This document shows positions 27,427 through 37,070 of a DNA stretch of 64,000 bases, in pieces. Position 1 is the stretch's first letter, and the number at the start of each line of letters is the position of its first letter. The stretch comes from Limnobacter parvus (lineage in GTDB: Bacteria; Pseudomonadota; Gammaproteobacteria; Burkholderiales; Burkholderiaceae_B). The DNA is taken from NCBI RefSeq assembly GCF_024623725.1, contig NZ_JANKHG010000005.1, positions 1 through 64,000 of the forward strand, written 5' to 3'. The position numbers and the translations under genes are program-made. The notes below the pieces were generated by a model. That model was not told where the DNA came from, did not search any database, and saw only the letters and a list, made by a program, of their open reading frames with translations.

Positions 27427-28125
27427 ATGAAGATTAGCAAGTTGATTGGATTAACCGTGGCCGTTGTGGTGATGACTGCATTGGGCTACGGTTTGGCTGC
27501 GTGGTTTCTTGACAGCCCTGCAGAGCAAGCCAAGGGCGCAACGCAACTTGAACAAACACTGGCACAACTGTCAACAGATGTTTCGGCCAATGGTGAATAT
27601 GCCGTCGGCGACCGTTTGTCGGGTGGTTCATCCAGTAGCGAGTCGAAAAAGGCCCTTGAATTTGACCCCGCCTTTCCTGAACTTCAGTGGGACAACTTGA
27701 TGCCAGCTGATTGGGACCCCATGGCCGCCTTTAGAGGTTTGAATATTGCTGAGCTTCAAGACAATGATCCCCGTGCACAAGAGGCGCTGGACACAATGCG
27801 AAAAGCCTGGAACGACGCCCCCGTGAATCCCGAATACACAGGCAAGAAAGTTCGTATCCCTGGCTTTGCCATTCCGATTGAGCAAAGCGAAAAGGGCGTG
27901 GACGAATTGCTGTTGGTGCCATACTTTGGTGCCTGCATACACACCCCACCGCCACCCGCTAACCAAATCATCCATGTGAAGTTAAGCGAACCCCAGCCAG
28001 CAGTGGGCGCAATGCAGGCGTATTGGGTGTGGGGTGAACTGACTGCCACCAAGTTCAGCAGCGAAGAGTTGGGCGATGCTGCTTACCTGTTAACGGCCAC
28101 CGGCATTCAGCCCTACGAGGATTGA
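27427..28125 (+). CDS. DUF3299 periplasmic protein of the Zrg-like system
   Basis: 232 residues. One N-terminal hydrophobic segment (~7-28) is an uncleaved anchor or signal. A Ser-rich linker follows (LSGGSSSSESKK). The conserved core is VRIPGFAIPIEQ...LLLVPYFGACIHTPPPPANQIIHV, the DUF3299 hallmark with its Cys and His. The family often sits with ABC permeases of the MacB type. It lies 28 bases after the permease and probably ends the operon. The molecular role is unknown; metal binding by the Cys-His core is plausible. Confidence 0.82.
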   Translation: MKISKLIGLTVAVVVMTALGYGLAAWFLDSPAEQAKGATQLEQTLAQLSTDVSANGEYAVGDRLSGGSSSSESKKALEFDPAFPELQWDNLMPADWDPMAAFRGLNIAELQDNDPRAQEALDTMRKAWNDAPVNPEYTGKKVRIPGFAIPIEQSEKGVDELLLVPYFGACIHTPPPPANQIIHVKLSEPQPAVGAMQAYWVWGELTATKFSSEELGDAAYLLTATGIQPYED

Positions 28126-28233
28126 ACACGCCTTTGCCAAAGAATTAGTAAAAACCCCTCTATTTTTATCGTTGACAGGGATGCACCATGTCCTTACCTT
28201 TACATCAGCCGATGTTACAGTCTAAAAAACAAA

Positions 28234-28243
28234 CAAACGTTTG
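28234..28243. promoter_or_regulatory. Perfect palindrome CAAACGTTTG upstream of hydrolase gene
   Basis: A 10-bp perfect palindrome lies in the 169-base gap 28126-28294, about 50 bases before the hydrolase ATG. Adjacent AAACAAAC extends the left arm. It has the look of a small TetR-type operator, for example the G/CAAAC...GTTTG/C pattern of fatty-acid regulators. No regulator gene is adjacent. Confidence 0.35.
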
Positions 28244-28294
28244 ATAAGAATAGTGTGCCATTGAGGCACCCGTCTTCCACCGGAGGTTTTATTC

Positions 28295-29281
28295 ATGGGC
28301 AATGTAAGCACTGGCGAACAATTCGCTGGAATGCACCATCTCGAGCTTGCATTTCTGGATGATGTGGCACCGAAATACCTTAGTTTGGCGCGGCCACCAC
28401 ATGGTTTGAAAATTCGCCAGTGGAAAAATCGCAGTGCAGTCTCCTTGATCAACAAATTGCATGCTGGTCTGTCTGGATTGAGGCGCCACCACGCCAACGT
28501 GCTGGACCATGAACTGGTTTGGCTGGAGGGTGGCAACCCCGAAGGAACACCGGTGGTGTTGCTGCACGGTTTTGCATCCAACAAGGAAAACTGGCTTTCG
28601 CTGGTGCCTTTTCTGTTAAAACAACACCGTCTTTTTGTGCTGGATCTGCCAGGTTGGGGTGAAAGCCAGTTCAACGCAAACGTGCCTTATGGGCTGGACG
28701 ATCAGGTGGCCCGTGTGGCTGCATGGATGCAAACCCACGTGCCTGGCAAAGCCCATGTGGTTGGCAATTCAGTGGGCGGGCTTGTATCGGCCCTGCTGGC
28801 TGGTCGGCATGATGATTTGATTCAAACCTTGTGCCTGATGAATCCGGCTGGAGGCAAAGGCACTGACCACACTGTATTCGAGGCGGGTTTGAAAGAAGGT
28901 CGCAACCCGATGATTGTGGAAAGCCTTGCGGGTGCCCACACCCTGATGAGCTTGGCGATTCACAACCGCGCCATTGCGCTTGCGCTTGCGCCTGTGATGG
29001 CCCAAGACTTGATTAACCGACGCCATGTTAACCGCCACTTGTTTCATCAAATGTTTGTAAATGCACCCAACCCGAATGGTCCCGGTATGTCGGCCACCAA
29101 GGCGCCGACACTAATCATGTGGGGCAAAGAAGACCGGCTTGTGCATTACACGGGCGCATACACTTATCAAGCCATTATTCCACATGCCGATGTGTTACTT
29201 TTTGATGCTGTAGGGCACCTGCCTATGGTTGAAATTCCGATCCGCACGGCCAAGGCCCTGCAAGATTTTTGGTCGGTTTGA
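28295..29281 (+). CDS. Alpha/beta hydrolase with N-terminal extension
   Basis: 328 residues; GGAGG lies 9 bases before the ATG. An N-terminal extension of about 80 residues precedes the fold. Then come VVLLHGFASNKENW (oxyanion), VVGNSVGGLVSAL (nucleophile Ser, with Asn in place of the usual His before it), MWGKEDRLVHYTG (acid) and DAVGHLPMVE (His). It is probably an esterase, lipase or related acyl hydrolase. It is followed closely by a small lipoprotein gene. Confidence 0.85.
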   Translation: MGNVSTGEQFAGMHHLELAFLDDVAPKYLSLARPPHGLKIRQWKNRSAVSLINKLHAGLSGLRRHHANVLDHELVWLEGGNPEGTPVVLLHGFASNKENWLSLVPFLLKQHRLFVLDLPGWGESQFNANVPYGLDDQVARVAAWMQTHVPGKAHVVGNSVGGLVSALLAGRHDDLIQTLCLMNPAGGKGTDHTVFEAGLKEGRNPMIVESLAGAHTLMSLAIHNRAIALALAPVMAQDLINRRHVNRHLFHQMFVNAPNPNGPGMSATKAPTLIMWGKEDRLVHYTGAYTYQAIIPHADVLLFDAVGHLPMVEIPIRTAKALQDFWSV

Positions 29282-29305
29282 TATTCGAAAGGGGAATAGA
29301 CAAGC

Positions 29306-29599
29306 ATGAATATTTTTCGAACTTGTGTGGTGTTGGGTTTGACGGGGTTACTGGTTGCTTGCGGACAAAACCTGGATGGTGTTTACAAAGATGATCTGGG
29401 TTTGCAGAAGTATGAATTTCAAGGCAATGGCACCGTGTATGTTTCCACCATGGGTATAACCCGTGAAGCTGCCTATGAGGTGGAAGACAAAAAAGTAAAA
29501 ATTACCGATGATGGTGAAACCACGATCTACGATTTGAATGACGACGGCACGATTAAAGGGCCGCTGGGCATGACTTTAAAACCTGAAACCTCGAAATAA
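29306..29599 (+). CDS. Small lipoprotein, unknown function
   Basis: 97 residues with a signal peptide and lipobox LLVAC (Cys19), so the mature protein is about 79 residues. The rest is beta-rich and acidic, with repeating Asp/Gly turns. It starts 24 bases after the hydrolase and is closed by a terminator, so the two form one unit. No family recognised. Confidence 0.75.
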   Translation: MNIFRTCVVLGLTGLLVACGQNLDGVYKDDLGLQKYEFQGNGTVYVSTMGITREAAYEVEDKKVKITDDGETTIYDLNDDGTIKGPLGMTLKPETSK

Positions 29600-29620
29600 T
29601 TCTTTAACAAAAATGCCTTG

Positions 29621-29646
29621 AAACCCGCTCCTGAAGCGGGTTTTTT
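29621..29646 (+). terminator. Rho-independent terminator
   Basis: An 8-bp perfect stem (29622-29629 with 29635-29642, 5-base loop) continues into six T. It closes the hydrolase-lipoprotein unit. The following 177 bases (29647-29823) are T/C-rich and are probably the promoter and leader region of the chemosensory operon. Confidence 0.88.
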
Positions 29647-29823
29647 ACATTTCTTCACACATTTCACCTTTTTTTGCATTCCCCCGGAGGCATTAACCCA
29701 ATATTGGCCCCCTTTTCCATTTCTTTTCTCCCCATTAAGGGCAGGGGTATTCCCGCAGAATTTATTCAAGCGTGAAATATACAAGTTCACTGCGTTTAAC
29801 AAAATAGTCCACTGGAGGACTTT

Positions 29824-30012
29824 ATGCGCAGCATCATGATTGAAATTCTTCGAGTTCTCCATCGTTGGGCTGCATCGGCCTATTTGATTGTTTGCAGTGC
29901 ATTGGCCCATGGTTGGTTTGAAGCGCTGGAACATTCCTCCGTTGAAAAAGAAGACGCAGTGTGCCCGGTCAAACAGTTGATAGGAATTTCTGTACATGAA
30001 CAAACACAATAA
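29824..30012 (+). CDS. Small ORF at head of chemosensory operon
   Basis: 62 residues. A strong GGAGG lies 7 bases before the ATG, and the frame runs 17 bases into the MCP gene. A central hydrophobic stretch ([18 protein letters not shown]) is followed by an acidic, Cys-containing tail. It may be a real small membrane protein or a translational coupler for the MCP, whose own start has no clear ribosome site. No family recognised. Confidence 0.45.
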   Translation: MRSIMIEILRVLHRWAASAYLIVCSALAHGWFEALEHSSVEKEDAVCPVKQLIGISVHEQTQ

Positions 30013-31189
30013 AAACATGTTGAATGTGGCCCTGGTGTGGCCGATTGCTTTGGGTGTCTGTGCAGTTGCACTGCTGTTGGGCGCAACATGGTTGAGCAGC
30101 AGTGTATGGACGCTGGCCTCGGGTTTGCTTGTTATGGGGTTGGGTTGTGTTGCATTGAATCAATTCAAGCAACACAAGATTGATGCCTTTCAAAAGCGTA
30201 TTGAAGCCCTGGAAACCGAAGTTGCAGAATTGACTTCAAATCACAGTGAAGAAGCACAACTTGAGCAATTGGCGAGTACATGGGTGCCTACACTGAATAA
30301 TCAGTTGGGTACGGCCAATTCCCAAATGGAAATGGGCATCGTGAATTTGGCAGAAGCCTTTTCTGAAATTCACAGCAAATTGAATGACACTGTCACTGTT
30401 GCATCCAATGCTGCCAACGTGTTGGGCAACGCATCGGCTGGCAGCGGTTTGGCCGAACATGTTGCGGAAAGCCTGAATGGCATGTTGAGCAACATTCGAC
30501 ATTCCTTTTCTGAAAAGGCCACCATCATGCAAGAGGTGAAGGGCTTTATCTCCTCCACCGAAGAATTGGCAAAAATGGCAGCCTCGGTAGAAAACCTGGC
30601 CGCGCGTACAAACCTTCTTGCATTGAATGCAGCCATTGAAGCAGCGCGTGCAGGTGAAGAAGGCCGGGGCTTTTCAATCGTAGCGGATGAAGTGCGAAAG
30701 CTCTCGATGCTGTCTGCAGAAACCGGCGTAAAAATTCGTGAACGCGTACAACTGATTGCCACGGCCGCAAAACGTGCTGGCGATGGGGCTGCGCGTATGG
30801 AAAGCAGCGACGAGAAAGTGCTGAGCCAAGCCAGTGACACATTGAGCGGTGTGGTTGAGCAGTTCGAGCAGGTTACCGTGCCCCTTCATCAAGCCAGCGA
30901 ACAAATCATTGCAAACACCAATCAGGTGTCGTCGAGCTTGAACAATGCTGTTGTTCATTTCCAGTTTCAGGATCGGGTCTCGCAAATTCTTGGTCATGTG
31001 CAGGACAGCTTGAACCAGATGAAAGGTCAGTTAAGCCTTGGCCTTCAAGATTTGAATGTGGCGGCGCTAATGCATGAACTGGAAAGCAAATACACCATGG
31101 CCGAAGAGCGGGTGAACCATGCAAGCCCAAGTAAAGGTGCGGCAGCAGCGAAAGCAGCCAGTGCAACCGATGAATTGACTTTTTTCTAA
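29996..31189 (+). CDS. Membrane methyl-accepting chemotaxis protein, short, no sensor domain
   Basis: 397 residues. Two adjacent hydrophobic segments (~9-30 and 34-54) leave almost no periplasmic loop, so there is no extracellular sensor. The cytoplasmic part has the MCP hairpin tip, [34 protein letters not shown]. The C-terminal part contains [18 protein letters not shown], seen in several unusual MCPs, and ends DELTFF. It heads the operon before cheY. It probably senses the membrane or cell interior, or scaffolds CheA/CheW arrays. Confidence 0.85.
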   Translation: MNKHNKNMLNVALVWPIALGVCAVALLLGATWLSSSVWTLASGLLVMGLGCVALNQFKQHKIDAFQKRIEALETEVAELTSNHSEEAQLEQLASTWVPTLNNQLGTANSQMEMGIVNLAEAFSEIHSKLNDTVTVASNAANVLGNASAGSGLAEHVAESLNGMLSNIRHSFSEKATIMQEVKGFISSTEELAKMAASVENLAARTNLLALNAAIEAARAGEEGRGFSIVADEVRKLSMLSAETGVKIRERVQLIATAAKRAGDGAARMESSDEKVLSQASDTLSGVVEQFEQVTVPLHQASEQIIANTNQVSSSLNNAVVHFQFQDRVSQILGHVQDSLNQMKGQLSLGLQDLNVAALMHELESKYTMAEERVNHASPSKGAAAAKAASATDELTFF

Positions 31190-31212
31190 TATTTGAACAC
31201 GAGAGAATTTGT

Positions 31213-31578
31213 ATGAGCAAAACCGTATTGATTGTGGACGATTCAACTTCCTTGCGCCAAGTGGTGTCGATGACTTTGAAAAGTCAGGGCTTTGATGTGG
31301 TCGAGGGTTGTGATGGCAAAGACGCGTTGACCAAACTCGATGGTCGAAAAATCAACCTGATTGTCAGCGACTTGAACATGCCGAATATGGACGGGCTGAC
31401 CTTCGTGCGCGAAGTGAAAAAGATGGCAGCTTACAAGTTCGTACCCATCATCATGCTGACCACTGAATCGGACGACAAATTGAAAAGTGAAGGGCAGGCG
31501 GCTGGCCTGAAAGCCTGGATGGTCAAGCCATTCAAGCCTGAGCAAATGATTGCAGCAGTGAATAAATTGGTGGCTTAA
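31213..31578 (+). CDS. cheY: CheY-type single-domain response regulator
   Basis: 121 residues, one receiver domain. The acidic pocket is Asp9-Asp10, the phosphoacceptor Asp53 (IVSDLNMPNMDG), the switch Thr83/Thr84 and Lys105 (MVKPFKP), all intact. Phosphate would come from CheA, encoded two genes downstream. The output may be the flagellar switch (FliM/FliN at 49-50 kb) or another target; sequence alone does not tell. Confidence 0.93.
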   Translation: MSKTVLIVDDSTSLRQVVSMTLKSQGFDVVEGCDGKDALTKLDGRKINLIVSDLNMPNMDGLTFVREVKKMAAYKFVPIIMLTTESDDKLKSEGQAAGLKAWMVKPFKPEQMIAAVNKLVA

Positions 31579-31609
31579 GCCACATCAAAGGCCACATCGG
31601 AGAAAGCAC

Positions 31610-31954
31610 ATGCACAGCGAATTGATACTGCAGGAAGACCTGGAAAGCGAAATGGAAAACAGCATCGCTTCCAGCAAACACACCCAAGTGGCTTTGGAAA
31701 CTTTAACCATTGCAGATTGTGCAGCTTTGGTGGAAGTGATTCGACAATCGCTGAGCGCCGGAATTTCCGTGGTGCTGGATTTGAGCAATTGCCAGGAAGT
31801 GGACACAGCCGGCATGCAGTTGCTGGTGACCATTCAAAACGACCCCGCGGTAAACCTTCGTGTGCATTGGACCAAACCTTCTGAAGTGGTGGCCATGAAG
31901 GCTGCGCGTTTGGGCGTGCAGTCCTGGATCAACGCTGGTTTTTTGGAGAATTAA
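31610..31954 (+). CDS. STAS-domain protein of the chemosensory operon
   Basis: 114 residues with a STAS fold: VVLDLSNCQEVDTAGMQLLVTI is the core strand-helix with the Ser/Thr-type regulatory loop, here DTAG. STAS proteins of this kind lie between cheY and cheA in one class of chemosensory operons, including a Vibrio cluster. They may bind or scaffold array components. It lies 3 bases before cheA, hence is tightly linked. Confidence 0.8.
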   Translation: MHSELILQEDLESEMENSIASSKHTQVALETLTIADCAALVEVIRQSLSAGISVVLDLSNCQEVDTAGMQLLVTIQNDPAVNLRVHWTKPSEVVAMKAARLGVQSWINAGFLEN

Positions 31955-31957
31955 GGC

Positions 31958-34123
31958 ATGGCCTTTGAACTGGACCTGGACGCTTCGCGCGGCATATTTT
32001 TCACTGAGGCCCGGCAACTGCTGGCCGAAGTGGAAAGCTATGTGCTGCAGCTGGAGCAAAACCCGAACGATCACGAAGTATTGAATGCCGCTTTCCGTGC
32101 CGCGCACACCATCAAGGGCAGCGCGGGTGTGTTTGGCTTGATGGTCATTACCCACTTTGTGCACAACCTTGAAACCGTGCTGGACCGTGTGCGCAATTCT
32201 GAAATTGCATTCGACGCCAACATGAGCACGCTGGTGCTGGAATGTCGCGATCATATTTCTGAACTGGTCGACTGCATTGAAGCGGGTGGTAGCGCGGAGC
32301 ACGTCAGCCCCGAAATGGCCACTGGGCAAGCGGGCCTTACTGCCCGTTTGAAAGCCTATCTGCTGCAAGAAGATGCGCCGCAAGCCGCAGCGCCTGTAGA
32401 TGCAACTGCAGTAAACAGTGCCTTACAAACCTGGCATGTGTCTGTGCGCCTGGGCCGTAGCACGTTGTGCGACGGATTCGACCCAGCGCCGATATTTTCT
32501 TACATGGACAGTTACGGTGAATTGCAGGCGGTTATTCCGGTGCTGGATGCATTGCCCAGTTTTGCAGAGCTGGATTCAGAAGCCTGCTACCTGGGTTTTG
32601 AGCTTCGCTTCTTAACCGACAAAGGCCAGGCGGGTATTGAAGACGCATTTGAGTTTTTGACCGAAGAAAGCAAGGTGCGAATTCTTCCCCACGACTGCAC
32701 GCCCGAGCAATGGGATGGATTGGTTGCAGCATTGCCCGAGGGCATTGCGCGCGCCACCGAACTTTTGAAGGAAGCAGGCTTCCCACGCCCAGTCGAGGTG
32801 TTTGTACCCGAGGTGCATGAGGCAACCGGCGGCATGGTTGTTGCAGCAGCAAAAGCAAAAGCTGCAGGCAAGGCCACACCGGTCAGTTCCTTCATTCGGG
32901 TGCCTTCTGACAAACTGGACGCACTCATCAACTTGGTGGGCGAGCTTGTCATTGCCAACGCAGGCACTGTTGAACAAGCCAAACATTTGAACCACACAGC
33001 CATGCTGGAATCAACCAGTGCAGTCGCCGGTTTGATTGAAGAAATTCGAGATGGTGCCTTGGGTTTGCGCATGGTTCAAATTGGTGAAACCTTTCAGCGC
33101 TTTCAGCGTGTGGTGCGCGACACCGCAATGGGATTGGGCAAACAAATTCAACTTGAAATTTCCGGTGAAGACACTGAACTGGACAAGTCAGTGGTTGAAA
33201 AAATTGGCGACCCGCTAATGCACCTGGTTCGCAACGCGCTTGATCATGGTCTGGAAACACCGGAAGAGCGAATTGCCGCGGGCAAGTCAGGTACAGGCAA
33301 GCTGCAATTGAATGCTTACCACGACAGTGGGCACATTGTGATCGAAGTGAACGACGATGGCCGCGGCCTGGCCCGTGACAAAATTTTAAAGAAGGCGATC
33401 GAAAAAGGCATCATCACGGCCGAACAAATGCTGACTGATGCTGAAGTCAACATGCTGATTTTTGCGCCTGGCTTTTCGACCGCAGACAAAGTGACCGACA
33501 TTTCCGGTCGCGGTGTTGGTATGGATGTGGTGAAGCGAAACATAGAAGCCTTGCGTGGTTCAGTTCAGGTGCGTTCACGCCCAGGGCAAGGTTGCACATT
33601 CGAAATTCGACTGCCGCTGACCCTCGCCATTATTGATGGTTTCATGATCGGTGTGGGCGGCTCGGTGTATGTTATTCCGCTTTCTTATGTGCGGGAATGC
33701 CTGGAATTGCAGGCTGACGCCTTGGGTTCTGACGATCGAATGGACATTCATTACGACCTGCGCGGCGAGTTTTTGCCCTGCGTGCGGTTGCGCAAAGTAT
33801 TTCACCCAGGGGCAAAACGCCCCAAGCGCGAAAACATTATTGTGGTCAGTTTTGGCGGTGTTAAAGCCGGCATTGTGGCCGATCAATTACACGGCGAATC
33901 ACAAACAGTGATCAAGCCACTGGGCAATTTGTTTGAACAAAACAGAGCAATCAGCGGGGCCACCATCATGGGCAACGGCGATGTGGCCTTGATTATCGAC
34001 GTACCAAAATTAATCACTGAAGTCAGCAGTATTACAACCAAAACGGCGGAGCTGGAATACAGCCGGCATGCCATTGAACAACCGGCAGTTCCAAGCCAAA
34101 GCCTTGAGCAGGCCAACGCGTAA
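31958..34123 (+). CDS. cheA: Chemotaxis histidine kinase CheA
   Basis: 721 residues. P1 carries the phosphorylated His50 in [11 protein letters not shown] variable middle part (~130-300) replaces canonical P2. P3 dimerisation begins near [18 protein letters not shown]. The P4 kinase is complete, with [15 protein letters not shown] (N box), DDGRGL (G1) and [10 protein letters not shown] (G2). The P5 CheW-like domain covers the last ~140 residues. It takes signals from the two MCPs in the operon and feeds CheY. Confidence 0.95.
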   Translation: MAFELDLDASRGIFFTEARQLLAEVESYVLQLEQNPNDHEVLNAAFRAAHTIKGSAGVFGLMVITHFVHNLETVLDRVRNSEIAFDANMSTLVLECRDHISELVDCIEAGGSAEHVSPEMATGQAGLTARLKAYLLQEDAPQAAAPVDATAVNSALQTWHVSVRLGRSTLCDGFDPAPIFSYMDSYGELQAVIPVLDALPSFAELDSEACYLGFELRFLTDKGQAGIEDAFEFLTEESKVRILPHDCTPEQWDGLVAALPEGIARATELLKEAGFPRPVEVFVPEVHEATGGMVVAAAKAKAAGKATPVSSFIRVPSDKLDALINLVGELVIANAGTVEQAKHLNHTAMLESTSAVAGLIEEIRDGALGLRMVQIGETFQRFQRVVRDTAMGLGKQIQLEISGEDTELDKSVVEKIGDPLMHLVRNALDHGLETPEERIAAGKSGTGKLQLNAYHDSGHIVIEVNDDGRGLARDKILKKAIEKGIITAEQMLTDAEVNMLIFAPGFSTADKVTDISGRGVGMDVVKRNIEALRGSVQVRSRPGQGCTFEIRLPLTLAIIDGFMIGVGGSVYVIPLSYVRECLELQADALGSDDRMDIHYDLRGEFLPCVRLRKVFHPGAKRPKRENIIVVSFGGVKAGIVADQLHGESQTVIKPLGNLFEQNRAISGATIMGNGDVALIIDVPKLITEVSSITTKTAELEYSRHAIEQPAVPSQSLEQANA

Positions 34124-34142
34124 TTTTACAAAGGAAAACGAA

Positions 34143-36344
34143 ATGGGTGCATTTGATTTTTTAAAGAGCGGTCAGTTGGCCACAGTTGCAGACAGCCTGG
34201 AAGTGGAAATTTCCAGCTTGAAAACCAACCTGGAAAAGCCTTTGCAGGCGTTGCCTACAAAAGACCTGAGTGGTGATGTGTTGTCAGTGGTCACCAAGAT
34301 CAACGAGATGATCGCCAATGTGAATGAGCGTTCACGCAAGATTGAAGAGACTGCAGTGCGCAGCATTCACCAGTTGTGGAAAAAAGAAACATTGAAAGGT
34401 ACAGCGGATGAGTTGCCCACGGTGATTCGCGACGCCATGAAGAAATTGGAAGCAGAGACCATGTTTGCGCAACGTCAGGTTCAAGCACTGGAAAGCGTGG
34501 CCACAAACGTGATGATTGCTGACGCGGATTACAACATTGTGTACGTGAACAACTCGCTGTCGAAAATGCTGGTTGAAGCAGAAACCGACATCAAGAAAGA
34601 TTTGCCGCAATTTGATGCCCGAAAAATTTTGGGTGCGAATATTGACAGCTTCCACAAAGTGCCGAGTCACCAGCGTGGCATGTTGGCCCGTCTGCGCGAT
34701 TCATACAGTACCAACCTGACGATTGGCGAGCGCCATTTCAACCTGTTGGTGACACCGGTGTTTGATGCGTCAGGCATCCGCGTGGGTACTGTGGTTGAAT
34801 GGAAAGACCGCACAGGCGAAGTGGCCATGGCCAAGCGCGAAGAAGAGCGCGCAGAGAAAGAGCGCAAGACAGCACTTGAAAACCTGGCAATTCGCATTGC
34901 GCTCGATTCTGTGACCACCAACGTGATGATTGCAGACAACCAGAATCACATCACTTATTTGAACAACTCGCTGAACACCATGATGACGCGCAACGAGGAC
35001 ATGATTCGCAAGAGTCTGCCCAACTTCAACGTGCGTAAATTAATTGGTGCAAATATTGATGTTTTCCACAAAAACCCTGCGCACCAGCGCGGCATGTTGT
35101 CTGCGTTGAATTCGCCTTTGAGAACGGGAATTAAAGTGGGCGATCTGAGTTTCCGCCTGATTGCATCGCCTGTGATCAACGAGGAAGGCGAGCGCTTGGG
35201 TACGGTGGTGGAGTGGAGTGACCGCACAGCCGAAGTTGCTATTGAAAATGAAATTTCCGGAATTGTAGGTCGAGCTTCAGATGGCGATTTCAGCGATCGT
35301 ATTCGTGAAGATGACAAAGACGGTTTCCTGAAAATCCTGGCACAAAACGTAAATGGTTTGTTGACCACCACATCGGTTGGTTTGGAAGACGTGGGCCGCG
35401 TGCTGAAGCTGCTGGCCAGTGGCAACATGACTCAGAAAATCACAGCCGACTACAAGGGCTTGTTTGGTGAAGTAAAAGACGATGTGAACACCACGATTGA
35501 TCGCCTAAGCGATGTAATTCAGGAAGTGCGCGGCAACGCCAGTTCGCTGACCAACGCTGCCCGCGAAATTTCGAAAACTTCGCAAAGCCTTTCTCAAGGT
35601 GCAAGCAGCCAGGCTGCCGGTGTTGAAGAAGTGTCAGCCAGCATTGAAGAAATGGCAGGTTCGATCAAGCAGAACAGCGAAAACAGCCGTGTGACTGATC
35701 AAATTGCCACCAAAGCAGCTGAAGAAGCGAAAGAGGGTGGCCGCGCAGTGAGTGAAACTGTGAATGCCATGAAAGCGATTGCCGACAAAATTGGCATCGT
35801 CGACGACATTGCTTACCAAACCAACCTGTTGGCCTTGAACGCTGCAATTGAGGCAGCACGCGCTGGTGAACACGGCAAAGGCTTTGCTGTAGTGGCAGCC
35901 GAAGTACGCAAACTGGCAGAACGCAGCCAGGTGGCCGCACAGGAAATTGGTGATTTGGCCAGCAGCAGTGTGAAGCAGGCAGAACGTGCAGGAAGCCTGT
36001 TGCAGGAAATGGTCCCAGCGATTAACCGCACGTCTGATCTGGTTCAAGAAATTACGGCTGCATCGAACGAGCAAACCAACGGTGTGGCGCAAATTAACCA
36101 GGCCATGATGAACCTGAACCAGCAAACCCAACAGAATGCGGCAGCGTCTGAAGAGTTGGCTGCCACGGCAGAGGAAATGAGCGGGCAGGCCAGCATGCTG
36201 AACAGCGCCATGAGTTTCTTCGACACGGGTTCAGGTCGGACGACAAATTCACGGGGCGCAAGCCACACCGAACGCAAGCCAGCTGCAATGAAAACCAGCA
36301 GCAAGGGCAGTGTCGACGGTTTCGACAGCTTTGATGAATTCTAA
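34143..36344 (+). CDS. Soluble MCP with tandem PAS domains
   Basis: 733 residues from ATG 34143, preceded by AAGGAAA; an upstream frame to 34068 overlaps cheA. There is no membrane helix, so the receptor is cytoplasmic. Two PAS domains (~115-245 and ~255-370) are near-duplicates: both hold TNVMIAD, YVNNSLS or YLNNSLN, ANID-FHK and GTVVEW-DRT. A HAMP-like linker and a complete MCP hairpin ([23 protein letters not shown]) follow. The tail ends FDSFDEF. The PAS domains probably bind a small ligand, heme or flavin. Confidence 0.9.
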   Translation: MGAFDFLKSGQLATVADSLEVEISSLKTNLEKPLQALPTKDLSGDVLSVVTKINEMIANVNERSRKIEETAVRSIHQLWKKETLKGTADELPTVIRDAMKKLEAETMFAQRQVQALESVATNVMIADADYNIVYVNNSLSKMLVEAETDIKKDLPQFDARKILGANIDSFHKVPSHQRGMLARLRDSYSTNLTIGERHFNLLVTPVFDASGIRVGTVVEWKDRTGEVAMAKREEERAEKERKTALENLAIRIALDSVTTNVMIADNQNHITYLNNSLNTMMTRNEDMIRKSLPNFNVRKLIGANIDVFHKNPAHQRGMLSALNSPLRTGIKVGDLSFRLIASPVINEEGERLGTVVEWSDRTAEVAIENEISGIVGRASDGDFSDRIREDDKDGFLKILAQNVNGLLTTTSVGLEDVGRVLKLLASGNMTQKITADYKGLFGEVKDDVNTTIDRLSDVIQEVRGNASSLTNAAREISKTSQSLSQGASSQAAGVEEVSASIEEMAGSIKQNSENSRVTDQIATKAAEEAKEGGRAVSETVNAMKAIADKIGIVDDIAYQTNLLALNAAIEAARAGEHGKGFAVVAAEVRKLAERSQVAAQEIGDLASSSVKQAERAGSLLQEMVPAINRTSDLVQEITAASNEQTNGVAQINQAMMNLNQQTQQNAAASEELAATAEEMSGQASMLNSAMSFFDTGSGRTTNSRGASHTERKPAAMKTSSKGSVDGFDSFDEF

Positions 36345-36358
36345 AAGGGGCACTCACC

Positions 36359-36880
36359 ATGAGCAATGTCAATGAGCAATTGGCCAAGGCCATGGAGAGT
36401 GACAGCGCCAGCCATCAGTACCTGACTTTTCAGGTGCATGATCAAAAGCTGGCGGTGGAAATTCTCCGAATCAAAGAGATCATCGAGTTTGGTCGAATTA
36501 CAGTGGTGCCCATGATGCAGCAGTGCATTAGCGGCGTAATTAACCTGCGTGGTTCAGTGGTGCCTGTGGTGGATTTGAGTGCCCGGTTTGGGCAGGGCAA
36601 AACCATTATTAATCGCCGCACCTGCATTGTGATTCTTGAATCACAAATGGGTGAAGAAACGCAGGTGGTCGGCTTCATGGTCGACGCGGTGAATGCAGTG
36701 GTCGACATTGGCGCCGAATTCATCGCACCACCACCGCAGTTTGGTGCTGGAGTTCGAACCGACTTTTTGCGCGGCATTGGCAAGGTGGATGAAGAATTCG
36801 TGTTGGTGTTGAATGTTGAACGCCTGCTTGATTTCGACATTCCTACTGACCTGGAAGAAGCGGCTGCTGCGGTGGCTTAA
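36359..36880 (+). CDS. cheW: Chemotaxis coupling protein CheW
   Basis: 173 residues, SH3-like CheW fold: FQVHDQKLAVEILRIKEII, GVINLRGSVVPVVDLSARFG and the C-terminal NVERLL are standard. It links the MCPs to CheA. It is the last gene of the operon, closed by a terminator 20 bases on. No cheR, cheB or cheD follows. Confidence 0.94.
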   Translation: MSNVNEQLAKAMESDSASHQYLTFQVHDQKLAVEILRIKEIIEFGRITVVPMMQQCISGVINLRGSVVPVVDLSARFGQGKTIINRRTCIVILESQMGEETQVVGFMVDAVNAVVDIGAEFIAPPPQFGAGVRTDFLRGIGKVDEEFVLVLNVERLLDFDIPTDLEEAAAAVA

Positions 36881-36899
36881 TTCGCATGAAGTCGTTGTT

Positions 36900-36935
36900 A
36901 AAAGGGCTCGCACGGTGCGGGCCCTTTTTATTTTT
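36900..36935 (+). terminator. Terminator of the chemosensory operon
   Basis: A 12-base arm at 36900-36911 pairs with 36917-36928 (with G-U pairs), and the T-rich run continues to 36935. It separates cheW from the diguanylate cyclase gene. Confidence 0.88.
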
Positions 36936-37070
36936 GAGTTGAACCTGAAGAATCGCCCATCCCCCACAATGATCAGGCTGGAACCCCAGCACACAAGATT
37001 GCCACCTAGATGGCACACTCACACCCACTGGGGGATATTTGTCATCCTTGGTTCGTGGCAAATCTGATCC

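Noticed and set aside
31703-32383. 226-codon minus-strand frame
   Set aside because: Antisense to the STAS and cheA genes, with His/Gln/Arg-rich composition typical of a shadow.
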